NCBI RefSeq assembly: GCF_000215705.1
Contig: NC_015677.1
Span: forward strand, 248,001 to 312,000
DNA: 64,000 nucleotides
Source: Ramlibacter tataouinensis TTB310
Lineage (GTDB): Bacteria > Pseudomonadota > Gammaproteobacteria > Burkholderiales > Burkholderiaceae_C
Direction of reading: 5' to 3'
The notes below the pieces were generated by a model. That model worked only from the letters and a program-made list of their open reading frames with translations. It ran no database searches and was not told where the DNA came from. How positions within the stretch are numbered: the first letter of the stretch is position 1; each line of letters starts with the position of its first letter. Shown one piece after another: positions 8,253 through 17,038 of the stretch. The position numbers and the translations under genes were made by a program.

Positions 8253-9274
8253 GCGCCCTGTGGCCGAACACCAAGGCCGAGCCGCCCGCCGAGCCGGCTG
8301 GCGGCTCGGCGAACAGCTCGACCTTCGACAGCAAGCCGGCGGTCGAGCCGGCCCTGGCGGACTGGGCGCGCCGGCCCGAGCGCAGCAACATGCTGGCGCT
8401 GCGCTTCATGGCCTGGGTGTCGCTGCGCCTGGGGCGCCGCGCCGCGCGCAGCCTGCTGCATGCCGTGGCCCTCTATTTCCTGCTGTTCGCGCCGGCGGCG
8501 CGGCGCGCTTCGGCCGAATGGCTGCGCCGCGTGCGCGGACCCCATGCCCCGGCGCCGGGCTGGCGCGACCTGCACCGCCATTTCGTGGCCTTCGCCTCGG
8601 TGGTGCACGACCGCGTGTTCCTGGTCAACGACCAGTGCGAGCTGTTCGACGTGGAGATGCACAACGAGGCCTTCACCCGCGAGCTGCGCGAGCGCGGCCG
8701 CGGACTGATGCTGATGGGCGCCCACATGGGCAGCTTCGAGGTGCTGCGTGCGCTGGGCCGCCGCACCCCCGGCCTGCGCGTGGCCATGGCCATGTACAAG
8801 GAGAACGCGCAGAAGATCAACCAGCTGCTGTCGGCGATCAACCCCTCGGCCGAGATGGACGTGGTGGCCCTGGGCCAGATGGACTCCATGCTGCAGCTGC
8901 ATGCCCTGCTGGACAGCGGCAACACCATCGTGGGCATGATGGGCGATCGGGTGCTGGGCGCCGAGGCCACGCGCGAGATCATGTTCCTGGGGCAGCCCGC
9001 GCACTTCCCGCTGGGCCCGTTCCGCATGGCGGCCATCCTGCGCCGGCCGGTGATCTTCGTGGTGGGCCTGTACGGCGGCGGCAACCGCTACGACCTGCAC
9101 TTCGAGAAGCTGGCCGATTTCTCCGAGGTGCCGCCGGGCGGCCGTCAGGCACAGATGGAGGCGGCCATGGACCGCTACGTGATGCTGCTGGAGAAGTACG
9201 CGCGCCTGGCGCCGTACAACTGGTTCAACTTCTACGACTTCTGGCGCCAGCAGGTACCGGGGGCGCGGCCGTGA
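8249..9274 (+). CDS. LpxL/HtrB-like lysophospholipid acyltransferase (APE cluster)
   Basis: A 341-residue member of the lauroyl/myristoyl acyltransferase (LPLAT) superfamily. GAHMGSFEVLRA near residue 157 supplies the H-x4-(D/E) catalytic pair, and MGDRVLG near residue 231 and FPLGPFRMA are the substrate-side motifs. The GTG at 8249 overlaps the previous stop by 4 bases, as elsewhere in this operon, giving a Pro/Glu/Ser-rich N-terminal extension of about 47 residues. An ATG at 8390 would give a more compact protein. It probably acylates the glycerol or sugar that anchors the polyene in the outer membrane. Confidence 0.82.
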   Translation: MSALWPNTKAEPPAEPAGGSANSSTFDSKPAVEPALADWARRPERSNMLALRFMAWVSLRLGRRAARSLLHAVALYFLLFAPAARRASAEWLRRVRGPHAPAPGWRDLHRHFVAFASVVHDRVFLVNDQCELFDVEMHNEAFTRELRERGRGLMLMGAHMGSFEVLRALGRRTPGLRVAMAMYKENAQKINQLLSAINPSAEMDVVALGQMDSMLQLHALLDSGNTIVGMMGDRVLGAEATREIMFLGQPAHFPLGPFRMAAILRRPVIFVVGLYGGGNRYDLHFEKLADFSEVPPGGRQAQMEAAMDRYVMLLEKYARLAPYNWFNFYDFWRQQVPGARP

Positions 9275-9858
9275 GGCGGCGTGCCTGCCTGGCCGGCGCC
9301 ATGCTGGCCGCAGCGGCCGCCGTGCTGCCCGCCTCCGCCGCAGCGCCCGCCTGGAGCCTGGATGAACTGATGCAGGCGCTGGCGCGCAACAAGGTCTCGC
9401 GCGCCACCTTCGTCGAGAAGAAATACCTGGCCCTGCTGGACGCGCCCGCCCCCTCCTCGGGCGAGCTGCAGTTCACCGCGCCCGACCGGCTGGAGCGGCG
9501 CACGCTGCAGCCGCGCCCGGAGACCGTGGTGCTGCAGGGCGACACGCTGACGCTCACCCGCGGCAGCCGCGCCGTGACGCTGCGGCTGCAGGACCATCCC
9601 GCCCTCGTCGCGCTGACCGAGAGCGTGCGCGCCACGCTGGCCGGCGACCGCGCCGCGCTGGAGCGCCACTACCGGGTGCGGCTGGAGGGCAGCCGGGCCC
9701 GCTGGGCGATGACGCTCACGCCCACCGACCCGGCCACCCGTGCCTTCGTGCTGGAGCTGCGCCTGGAAGGCAGCGGCGGCCAGGTGCGCACGGTCGAGAC
9801 GCTGCAGTCCGACAAGGACCGCTCGGTGATGACCATCACCCCGGTTCCGGGAACGTGA
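9271..9858 (+). CDS. LolA-like outer-membrane lipoprotein carrier protein (APE cluster)
   Basis: A 195-residue exported protein. The GTG start overlaps the previous stop by 4 bases and opens an RRR-containing signal peptide ending in PASAAAPA near residue 26. The body (FVEKKYLALLDAP, GELQFTAPDRLERRTL, VTLRLQDHPAL) follows the LolA-like pattern of APE clusters: a half-barrel periplasmic chaperone for a hydrophobic ligand. It lies directly before the MMPL exporter, and the two probably pass the lipid-linked polyene across the periplasm. Confidence 0.8.
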   Translation: MRRRACLAGAMLAAAAAVLPASAAAPAWSLDELMQALARNKVSRATFVEKKYLALLDAPAPSSGELQFTAPDRLERRTLQPRPETVVLQGDTLTLTRGSRAVTLRLQDHPALVALTESVRATLAGDRAALERHYRVRLEGSRARWAMTLTPTDPATRAFVLELRLEGSGGQVRTVETLQSDKDRSVMTITPVPGT

Positions 9859-12269
9859 GGGACGCGCGCCGCTGGCTGCCGGTCGCGCTGTGGCTGCTGG
9901 CCATGGCGGTGGCCGCCGTGCTGGTGGCGCGGGCCCGCTTCACCGCCGACATGTCGGCCTTCCTGCCTCAGGCGCCCACCGCCGAACAGCAGTTGCTGGT
10001 GGACCAGCTCAGCGATGGCCTGGTGTCGCGGCTGATCCTGGTGGGCATCACGGGCGCCGACGCCGGGCAGCGCGCCGAGCTCTCGCGCCGCCTGGCGGCG
10101 CAGCTGCGCGCCGATGCGAAGTTCGTCGCCGTGGCCAACGGCGAGAGCACCGGGATGGAGCGCGACCAGGCCCTGCTGTTCCGGCACCGCTATGCGCTCA
10201 GCCCGGCGGTGACCCCCGAGCGCTTCGGCGTGCCGGGCCTGCGTGCCGCCATCCAGGACACGCTGGACCTGCTGGCCTCGCCGGCCGGCCTGCTGGTCAA
10301 GGACCTGGTGCCGCGCGACCCCACCGGCGAGATCGTCACCCTGGTCGAGCAGCTGGGCGCCCAGTCCGCCACGGCGCAGAACCGGCCCCGCATCCTCGAG
10401 GGCGTCTGGGCCTCGCGCGACGGCCGGCGCGCCGTGCTGCTGCTGCAGACCCGCGCGCCCGGCGGCGACACCGATGCCCAGCAGGCCGCCGTGCACGCGG
10501 TGCACCAGGCCTTCGACCGGGCGCGGGGCGAGACGGGTGCCCAGGCGGCCTCGCTGCAGCTGGCCGGCCCCGGCGTGTTCGGCGTGCAGATCCGCGAGCG
10601 CATCGAGCGCGAGGTCACGCGCCTGTCGGCCGCCGGCACGGCCCTGATCGTCGTCCTGCTGCTGCTGCTGTACCGCTCGCTGCCGGCGCTGGTGCTGGGC
10701 CTGCTGCCGGTGGCCTCGGGCGTGCTGGTGGCCATCGCGGCGGTGTCGCTGGGTTTCGGCACGGTGCACGGCCTCACGCTGGGCTTCGGCACCACGCTGA
10801 TCGGCGAGGCGGTGGACTACTCCATCTACCTGTTCGTGCAGTCGCGCCAGGGCGGCGGGCGCACCGGCGAGGCCGACTGGGCGCGGCGTTTCTGGCCCAC
10901 CATCCGCCTGGGCGTGCTGACCTCGCTGTTCGGCTTCGCGGCCCTCTTGTTCTCGGGCTTCCCGGGCCTGGCGCAGCTGGGCCTGTACTCCATCGCCGGC
11001 CTGGCCACGGCGGCCCTGGTGACGCGCTGGGTGCTGCCGCGGCTGCTGCCCGAGCGCTTCGCGGTGCGCGACATCTCGGCGCCGGGCCTGTGGCTGTCGC
11101 GGGCGGTGGCCAGCGCCGGAGCGCTGCGCTGGCCGGCGCTGGCCCTGGTCGCGGCCTCGCTGCTGGTGCTGGTGCTGCATCGCGACCGCGTGTGGAACCA
11201 CGAGCTGGCGGCGCTCAACCCCACGCCCGCCGCCGACCAGGCGCTGGACCAGTCGCTGCGCGCCGACCTGGGCGCGCCCGACGTGCGCTTCCTGGTGGTG
11301 ATCGCCGCCGGCAGCCAGGAACAGGCATTGGCCGGCGCCGAGCAGGCGGCGGCCGCGCTGCAGCCGCTGGTCGAGCGCAACCTCCTGGGCGGCGTGGACA
11401 GTCCCACGCACCTGCTGCCACCCATGGCCACCCAGCGCGCGCGCCTGGCCGCCATCCCGCCGCGGCCCGAGCTGGAGCGCCGCCTGCGCGAGGCCCTGGC
11501 CGGCCTGCCGCTCCAGCCTTCGCGCCTGCAGGGCTTCCTGGAGGATGCCGAGCGCGCCCGCCAGTCGCCGCCGGTGCAGCGCGCCGACCTGGACGGCACC
11601 ACGCTGGCGGTGGCGGTGGACGGCATGCTGGTGCAGCGGACCCTCGAAGGCCAGGGCGCGCAGTGGCGCGCCTTCCTGCCGCTGCACGCGCCGCGCGGGG
11701 CCAGCGGCACGCTGGACCCGGCGCCGATCCGCGCCGCCCTGGCCGCGCTGCCGGCGCAGGCCGGCCGCGTGCTGCTGGTGGACCTCAAGGGCGAGGCCGA
11801 TGCGCTGTACAGCGGCTACCTGCGCGAGGCCCTGCTGCTGTCGCTGGCCGGGCTGGTGGCCATCGTCATCCTCATCGCCGTCGCGCTGCGCTCGCTGCGG
11901 GCCACGCTGCGCGTGATGGCGCCGCTGGCCGGCGCCGTGCTGGCGGTGATGGCCGGGCTGGCCCTGGCCGGCCAGGCGCTCAGCATCCTGCACCTGATCG
12001 GCCTGCTGCTGGTGGTCGCCGTCGGCTCCAACTACGCGCTGTTCTTCGCCGGCGGCGGCAAGGAGGGCGGCATCTTGCCCACCACCCTGGCCTCGCTGCT
12101 GTTCGCCAACGTGGCGGCGGTGCTGGGCTTCGGCATCCTGGCGCTGTCCAGCGTGCCGGTGCTGCACGCCATCGGCATCACCGTGGGGCCGGGCGCGGTA
12201 CTGGCGCTGGTGCTGGCCGCGGTGTTCGCCGCACCGCGCCGGGCGGAAAGGGCGGAGGTTTTCCAATGA
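9855..12269 (+). CDS. MMPL/RND-type exporter (APE cluster)
   Basis: An 804-residue transporter with the duplicated RND layout: one N-terminal helix (about residues 8-24), a periplasmic domain, a five-helix bundle at about 262-395, a second helix near 435, another periplasmic domain, and a final bundle at about 655-790. GEAVDYSIYLFV near residue 316 and VAVGSNYALFFAGG near residue 720 are the paired TM4-type segments that bear the proton-relay positions. The GTG start overlaps the LolA-like stop. In aryl polyene systems this protein is thought to export the finished glycolipid pigment; that is known for the family only by context. Confidence 0.87.
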   Translation: MRDARRWLPVALWLLAMAVAAVLVARARFTADMSAFLPQAPTAEQQLLVDQLSDGLVSRLILVGITGADAGQRAELSRRLAAQLRADAKFVAVANGESTGMERDQALLFRHRYALSPAVTPERFGVPGLRAAIQDTLDLLASPAGLLVKDLVPRDPTGEIVTLVEQLGAQSATAQNRPRILEGVWASRDGRRAVLLLQTRAPGGDTDAQQAAVHAVHQAFDRARGETGAQAASLQLAGPGVFGVQIRERIEREVTRLSAAGTALIVVLLLLLYRSLPALVLGLLPVASGVLVAIAAVSLGFGTVHGLTLGFGTTLIGEAVDYSIYLFVQSRQGGGRTGEADWARRFWPTIRLGVLTSLFGFAALLFSGFPGLAQLGLYSIAGLATAALVTRWVLPRLLPERFAVRDISAPGLWLSRAVASAGALRWPALALVAASLLVLVLHRDRVWNHELAALNPTPAADQALDQSLRADLGAPDVRFLVVIAAGSQEQALAGAEQAAAALQPLVERNLLGGVDSPTHLLPPMATQRARLAAIPPRPELERRLREALAGLPLQPSRLQGFLEDAERARQSPPVQRADLDGTTLAVAVDGMLVQRTLEGQGAQWRAFLPLHAPRGASGTLDPAPIRAALAALPAQAGRVLLVDLKGEADALYSGYLREALLLSLAGLVAIVILIAVALRSLRATLRVMAPLAGAVLAVMAGLALAGQALSILHLIGLLLVVAVGSNYALFFAGGGKEGGILPTTLASLLFANVAAVLGFGILALSSVPVLHAIGITVGPGAVLALVLAAVFAAPRRAERAEVFQ

Positions 12270-12910
12270 GCTTCGTCCACCACCGCTGGCCGGGCCCGGG
12301 CGCCGCCACCCAGCTGTGGCTCATGCTGCCCGGCGCCTACATGAAGCCGGCGGACTTCGTCCAGGCCGGCTTCGTGCAGGCGCTGCACGCGCGGGGCCTG
12401 GCGCACGACGTGGCGCTGCTGGACGCCAACGTGGCCGAGGTGGCCGACGGTTCGGCCCTGCTGCGGCTGCAGGACTTCCTGCGCCGCGAGGCGCCGCCCG
12501 GGATGCCGCTGCGGCTGCTGGGCATCTCCCTGGGCGCGCACCTGGCCATGCTGTGCCTGGCGCAAGGCGACGAGGCGGCGCGGCGCGCCGACGGCGCCGT
12601 GCTGCTGGCGCCGTACCTGGGACCCCGCGACGTGGTGGCCGAGGTGGCCACGGCGGGACTGGCCCAGTGGTCGCCTGCCTGCATTGCCGGCAATGACGTG
12701 GACCGCCGGATCTGGCGCTGGCTGCAGCGCGATGCGGCCCGGCACGAGCTGCACCTGGGCTATGGCGCCGACGACCGCTTCGCCCCCGCGCATGCGCTGA
12801 TGGCGCAGGCGCTGCCGCCGCAGTGCGTGGACGTGCAGCCCGGCGACCACGCCTGGCCGGTCTGGACGCAGCTGTGGCAGCGCCACCTGGAGCGCACCCA
12901 TGGCCGCTGA
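12266..12910 (+). CDS. alpha/beta hydrolase-like protein (APE cluster)
   Basis: A 214-residue alpha/beta hydrolase. GISLGAHL near residue 90 is the nucleophile elbow with Ser, GADDRFAP near residue 171 is the acid position, and PGDHAWPVW near residue 193 is the His. The ATG overlaps the exporter stop by 4 bases. Many APE clusters encode a small thioesterase at a similar place; this protein may release or proofread acyl intermediates. That role is inference, as the fold alone does not distinguish esterase from thioesterase. Confidence 0.7.
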   Translation: MSFVHHRWPGPGAATQLWLMLPGAYMKPADFVQAGFVQALHARGLAHDVALLDANVAEVADGSALLRLQDFLRREAPPGMPLRLLGISLGAHLAMLCLAQGDEAARRADGAVLLAPYLGPRDVVAEVATAGLAQWSPACIAGNDVDRRIWRWLQRDAARHELHLGYGADDRFAPAHALMAQALPPQCVDVQPGDHAWPVWTQLWQRHLERTHGR

Positions 12911-13736
12911 ACTCCATGCCCCGGTGGCGCCACGCTGGCGACCCTCGCCCCTGGTCGCGGGCTCGCTGCTGCTGCACGGCCTCGCGCTGCTGCTGGCGGC
13001 CTGGCGCCCCCAGTGGTGGCCGCAGCTGCTGGCCGTGCTGGTGGCCGACCACGTGTTGCTGACCGCCTGCGGCCTGTGGCCGCGCAGCCATTGGCTGGGG
13101 CCCAACCTCGTGCGCCTGCCCGCGGCGGCGGCGGCGCGCGGCGAGGTCGCGATCACCATCGACGACGGCCCGGACCCGGAGGTCACGCCCGCGGTGCTGG
13201 ACATCCTCGACGCGCACGGCGCCCGCGCCACCTTCTTCTGCATAGGCACGCAGGCGCGGCGCCATCCGCAGCTGTGCCAAGAAATCGTGCGGCGCGGCCA
13301 CGCCATCGGGAACCACAGCCAGCACCACCGCCACCATTTCTCCTTCCTGGGCCCGCGCGGCTTGCGGCGCGAGCTGCAGGCGGCGCAGGACACGCTCGCC
13401 GGGATCACCGGCCGGCGCCCGCGCTTCTTCCGCGCGCCGGCCGGCCTGCGCAACCCGCTGCTGGACCCGGTGCTGCCGGGCCTGGGCCTGCGGCTGGCCA
13501 GCTGGACACGCCGCGGCTTCGACACCCGCACCCACGACGCCGGGCTGCTGCTGCGGCGCCTGACGCACGAGCTGGCGGCCGGCGACATCCTGCTGCTGCA
13601 CGACGGCCACGCGGCGCGCGGCGCCGACGGCCGCCCCGCCATCCTGGCCGTGCTGCCCCGGCTGCTGGAGCGCCTCGCCGCCGCCGGCCTGAAGCCGGTC
13701 ACCCTGGACCACGCCATCCCTCCCACGACGCCATGA
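12900..13736 (+). CDS. polysaccharide deacetylase family (NodB homology) protein
   Basis: A 278-residue protein with two N-terminal hydrophobic segments (about residues 18-36 and 40-58), then a NodB domain. TIDDGPDP near residue 84 is motif 1 with the catalytic and metal Asp residues, GNHSQHH near residue 135 is the His-x3-His metal motif, RAPAG near residue 178 is motif 3, and LLLHDGHA near residue 235 holds the last His. It overlaps the hydrolase gene by 11 bases. The active site is complete, so it probably removes an N- or O-acyl group from a sugar, possibly the sugar that carries the pigment. Confidence 0.83.
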   Translation: MAAELHAPVAPRWRPSPLVAGSLLLHGLALLLAAWRPQWWPQLLAVLVADHVLLTACGLWPRSHWLGPNLVRLPAAAAARGEVAITIDDGPDPEVTPAVLDILDAHGARATFFCIGTQARRHPQLCQEIVRRGHAIGNHSQHHRHHFSFLGPRGLRRELQAAQDTLAGITGRRPRFFRAPAGLRNPLLDPVLPGLGLRLASWTRRGFDTRTHDAGLLLRRLTHELAAGDILLLHDGHAARGADGRPAILAVLPRLLERLAAAGLKPVTLDHAIPPTTP

Positions 13737-14506
13737 CCGCCCACCTGCACGACGGCCCCCGCCCCGCCCAGCATTTCGTCCGCCGGCTGGTGGCGAGCGC
13801 CGCACAGCCCTACCGCCAGGCCGGCCACTACGCCTGGCATTTCGCCAGGGGCAAGCTCGGAGGCGACCCGGCCTTCGCCGGCCTGCTGGCGCGCGGCCTG
13901 CTGACCGGGCGCCGGCGCATCCTGGACATCGGCTGCGGCCAGGGCCTGCTCACCTCGTGGATCTTCGCGGCGCAGGAGGCGGCGCGCCAGGGCGGGTGGC
14001 CGGCGGCCTGGCCCGCGGCGCCCGCGCCCGCGCAGGTGCACGGCATCGAGCTGATGCGGCACGACGTGGACCGCGCCAACGAGGCGATGAAGCAGGAGGT
14101 CGCGGCGGGCCGCGCCCGCTTCACCTGCGCCGACATGTGCAGCGCCGACTTCGGCCAGGCCGATGCGGTGGTGATCCTGGACGTGCTGCACTACGTGCCC
14201 GTCGCGGCGCAGGACGGCGTGCTGCGCCGGGTGCGGGCCGCGCTGCCCGCCGGCGGCGTGCTGCTGCTGCGCATCGGCGACGCCGCCGGCGGCCTGCCGT
14301 TCAGGATCAGCAACTGGGTGGACTTCGTGGTCACCACCCTGCGCGGCCACCGGCTCACCCGGCTGTACTGCCGGCCGCTGGCCGAGTGGCAGCGCGTGCT
14401 GGCCGGCCTGGGCTTCGAGGTGCAGGCGCAGCCCATGAGCGAGGGCACGCCCTTCGCCAACGTGCTGCTGGTCGCGCGCGTGCCCGAGCCAGGCCAGAGC
14501 CATTGA
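13733..14506 (+). CDS. class I SAM-dependent methyltransferase (APE cluster)
   Basis: A 257-residue methyltransferase whose ATG overlaps the previous stop. ILDIGCGQGLL near residue 63 is the SAM-binding motif I, GIELMRHDVDRA near residue 104 is motif II, and VVILDVLHYV near residue 145 is post-II/III. A His-rich N-terminal lead precedes the fold. Aryl polyene clusters commonly carry an O-methyltransferase acting on the aromatic head group; that activity is inferred here from context. Confidence 0.82.
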   Translation: MTAHLHDGPRPAQHFVRRLVASAAQPYRQAGHYAWHFARGKLGGDPAFAGLLARGLLTGRRRILDIGCGQGLLTSWIFAAQEAARQGGWPAAWPAAPAPAQVHGIELMRHDVDRANEAMKQEVAAGRARFTCADMCSADFGQADAVVILDVLHYVPVAAQDGVLRRVRAALPAGGVLLLRIGDAAGGLPFRISNWVDFVVTTLRGHRLTRLYCRPLAEWQRVLAGLGFEVQAQPMSEGTPFANVLLVARVPEPGQSH

Positions 14507-14547
14507 GGCGCTTGCTACCATCCCACCCACCATCCCGCCCGTCCACC

Positions 14548-15747
14548 GTGCGCGCACCGCTGCATCTCTCCCACTTCACCGCCACCAGCTGCCTGGGCGC
14601 CGGCAACCCCGCCACGCACCAGGCCCTGCTGGCGCGGCGCAGCGGCCTCGCGCCCTGCGATTTCGACGACGCGCAGCTGTCCACCTGGACCGGCACCGTG
14701 GCCGGCGTCGATGAGGTCCTGCTGCCGGCGCAGCTGGCCGAGTACGACTGCCGCAACAACCGCCTGGCCCAGCTCGGGCTGGAGCAGGACGGCTTCGCCG
14801 CCGCAGTGCGCGAGCTGGCCGGCCGCTTGGGCGCCGCGCGGGTCGGCGTGTTCCTGGGCACCAGCACCTCGGGCATCTACGAGACCGAGCTGGCCTACCG
14901 CGTGCGCGACGCGGCCACCGGCGCGCTGCCCGAAAGCCTGGTCTACCACGGCAGCCACAACCCCTATTCGCTGGCCGCCTTCGTGCGCGCCTACTTCGGC
15001 CTGCAGGGACCGGCGGTGTCCGTGTCCTCGGCCTGTTCGTCCAGCGGCAAGGTGTTCGGCTCGGCCTGGCGCCTGATAGAGGCCGGCCTGATCGACGCCG
15101 CCATCGTCGGCGGCGTGGATTCGCTGTGCCTCACCACCCTGTACGGCTTCGGCTCGCTGGACGTGCTGTCCGACGCGCCCTGCCGGCCCTTCGACGCGCA
15201 GCGCCGCGGCATCTCCATCGGCGAGGGCGCGGCCTTCGCGCTGCTGGTGCGCACGCCGGCCTCGCTGCCGGCCGATGCGGTGCTGCTGCGCGGCGTGGGC
15301 GAGTCCAGCGACGCGCACCACATGTCCTCGCCGCATCCCGAGGGGCTGGGCGCGAAGATGGCCATGGAACAGGCCCTGCGGATGGCCGGCGCGCCCGCCG
15401 ACGCGGTGGACTACATCAACCTGCACGGCACCGCCACGCCCGCCAACGACGCGGCCGAGGGCAAGGCCGTGGCCGCCCTGTTCGGGCCGCAGGGCGTGCC
15501 CTGCAGCTCGACCAAGGGCGCCACCGGCCACACGCTGGGGGCGGCCGGCGGCATCGAGGCCGTGGTCAGCGCGCTGGCGCTGCAGCACGGCATGGCCTGG
15601 GCCGGCGTGAACACCGGGCAGCTGGACCCCGGCATCCCGGTGGACTACCTCACCGACAACCGCGCCATGCGCATGGCCTGCGTCATGAGCAACTCCTTCG
15701 GTTTCGGCGGCACCAACTGCAGCCTGCTGCTGGGACGGGCGGGATGA
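14548..15747 (+). CDS. beta-ketoacyl-ACP synthase, FabF-like (APE cluster)
   Basis: A 399-residue ketosynthase with the full Cys-His-His triad: Cys in VSSACSSSG near residue 164, His in LHGTATP near residue 293, and His in GATGHTLGAAGG near residue 327. The GTG start is chosen because it gives the usual FabF N-terminus. It is preceded by 41 bases, the only real gap inside the operon besides the 13 bases before the ligase. It pairs with the next gene, which lacks these residues, as the condensing heterodimer that elongates the polyene. Confidence 0.92.
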   Translation: MRAPLHLSHFTATSCLGAGNPATHQALLARRSGLAPCDFDDAQLSTWTGTVAGVDEVLLPAQLAEYDCRNNRLAQLGLEQDGFAAAVRELAGRLGAARVGVFLGTSTSGIYETELAYRVRDAATGALPESLVYHGSHNPYSLAAFVRAYFGLQGPAVSVSSACSSSGKVFGSAWRLIEAGLIDAAIVGGVDSLCLTTLYGFGSLDVLSDAPCRPFDAQRRGISIGEGAAFALLVRTPASLPADAVLLRGVGESSDAHHMSSPHPEGLGAKMAMEQALRMAGAPADAVDYINLHGTATPANDAAEGKAVAALFGPQGVPCSSTKGATGHTLGAAGGIEAVVSALALQHGMAWAGVNTGQLDPGIPVDYLTDNRAMRMACVMSNSFGFGGTNCSLLLGRAG

Positions 15748-16568
15748 GCGGGGTGCAACGACTGGAGGTCTGGGTCGACGGCATCGGCCTGCTCGGCCCG
15801 GGGCTGGACGACTGGACCGGCGGGCGCGCCGTGCTGGCCGGCCTGGCCCCGGCGCGCGACGAGAAGACCCGCGTGCCCGCGCCCACCACCTTGCCCGCGG
15901 CCGAGCGGCGCCGTGCCGGCACGGCCGTCAAGGCCGCCATCGCGGTCGGCCTGCAGGCGCTGCAGGCCTCGGGCACCGCGCCGCAGGGCCTGGCCACGGT
16001 GTTCACCTCCTCCGGCGGCGACGGCGTCAACTGCCACGAGATCTGCGCCGCGCTGGCCTCGTCGGACCGGCTGATCTCGCCCACGCGCTTCCACAACTCG
16101 GTGCACAACGCGCCCTCGGGCTACTGGAGCATCTCCACCGGCGCCATGGCGACCTCGTCCGTGCTGTGCGCCCACGACGGCAGCTTCGGCGCCGGCCTGC
16201 TGGAGGCGATGGCGCAGTGCGCCGTCGATCGGCAGCCGGTGCTGCTGGTGGCCTACGACACCGACTATCCGCAGCCGCTGCGCGGCGTGCGTCCCATTCC
16301 CGACACCTTGGGCGTGGCGCTGCTGCTGTCGCCGCAGGCGGGCCCGCACAGCCTGGCGCGGCTGGCCCTGCAGCCGGCCAGTGCGCTGACGCCGCAGGCG
16401 GCGCAGCGCCTTGCCGACCCGGTGCTCGAGGCCTTGCGCACCGCCATTCCGACCGCGCGTTCGCTGCCGCTGCTGCAGGCGCTGGCCCAGGCTCCGGTAT
16501 CCGCGCAGGCCGTGGTGCTGGACTACCTGCCCGGCCAGCAGCTGGCGCTGGAGGCGGCGCCATGCTGA
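15744..16568 (+). CDS. ketosynthase-like chain-length factor (APE cluster)
   Basis: A 274-residue ketosynthase-like protein, much shorter than an active KS. Where FabF has its catalytic Cys this protein reads ATSSVLCAHDGSF near residue 138, and no HGT or GHT motif follows, so it should be catalytically inactive. The segment FTSSGGDGVNCHEICAAL and the HNAPSGYWSI stretch are typical of the small chain-length-factor-like subunits (PF13723 type) of APE clusters. Its ATG overlaps the ketosynthase stop, fitting a stable heterodimer that sets polyene length. Confidence 0.85.
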   Translation: MSGVQRLEVWVDGIGLLGPGLDDWTGGRAVLAGLAPARDEKTRVPAPTTLPAAERRRAGTAVKAAIAVGLQALQASGTAPQGLATVFTSSGGDGVNCHEICAALASSDRLISPTRFHNSVHNAPSGYWSISTGAMATSSVLCAHDGSFGAGLLEAMAQCAVDRQPVLLVAYDTDYPQPLRGVRPIPDTLGVALLLSPQAGPHSLARLALQPASALTPQAAQRLADPVLEALRTAIPTARSLPLLQALAQAPVSAQAVVLDYLPGQQLALEAAPC

Positions 16569-17038
16569 TGGACGCGGCCCAGATCGCCCGGCGCATCCCG
16601 CACCAGGGCCGCATGTGCCTGCTGGACGGCGTGCTGGCCTGGGACGCCGAGCACATCCGCTGCCGGGCTTCCAGCCATCGCGGCGGCGACCACCCGCTGC
16701 GCGCCAACGGCCGCCTGGGCATCGCCTGCGGCATCGAATACGCGGCCCAGGCCATGGCGGTGCACGGCGCCCTGCTCGCCGAAGCGGCCGGCGTGGCGGC
16801 GCAGGCGCCGCGCGTGGGCTACCTGGCGGCGGTGCGCGGCGTGAAACTGTATGCGCACCGTCTGGACGACGTCGTGGCCGACCTGGCGGTCCGGGCGCAG
16901 CGCCTGGTGGGCGACGGCAACCACATCATCTATGGCTTCGACGTGAGCGGCGAGGGCCGGCTTTTGTTGAGCGGCCGCGCCACCGTGGTGCTGGACGCCG
17001 GCCTGGCCGCGCGCTTGGCCGGCGGAGCGAAGGCATGA
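16562..17038 (+). CDS. ApeP-like hotdog 3-hydroxyacyl-ACP dehydratase (APE cluster)
   Basis: A 158-residue single hotdog-fold protein. IPHQGRMCLLDGV at the start, His in DHPLR near residue 44, and Glu in CGIEYAAQAMA near residue 60 match the catalytic His and Glu arrangement of APE dehydratases. It overlaps the chain-length factor by 7 bases; a second ATG two codons later (16568) is a possible start. With the hotdog domain fused to the ligase it gives the cluster two dehydratase-like modules. Confidence 0.85.
   Translation: MLMDAAQIARRIPHQGRMCLLDGVLAWDAEHIRCRASSHRGGDHPLRANGRLGIACGIEYAAQAMAVHGALLAEAAGVAAQAPRVGYLAAVRGVKLYAHRLDDVVADLAVRAQRLVGDGNHIIYGFDVSGEGRLLLSGRATVVLDAGLAARLAGGAKA

Noticed and set aside
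8390..9274. ATG start for the LpxL-like acyltransferase
   Set aside because: Possible, but the upstream GTG gives the 4-base stop/start overlap used by most neighbouring genes, so the longer form is listed and the doubt noted.
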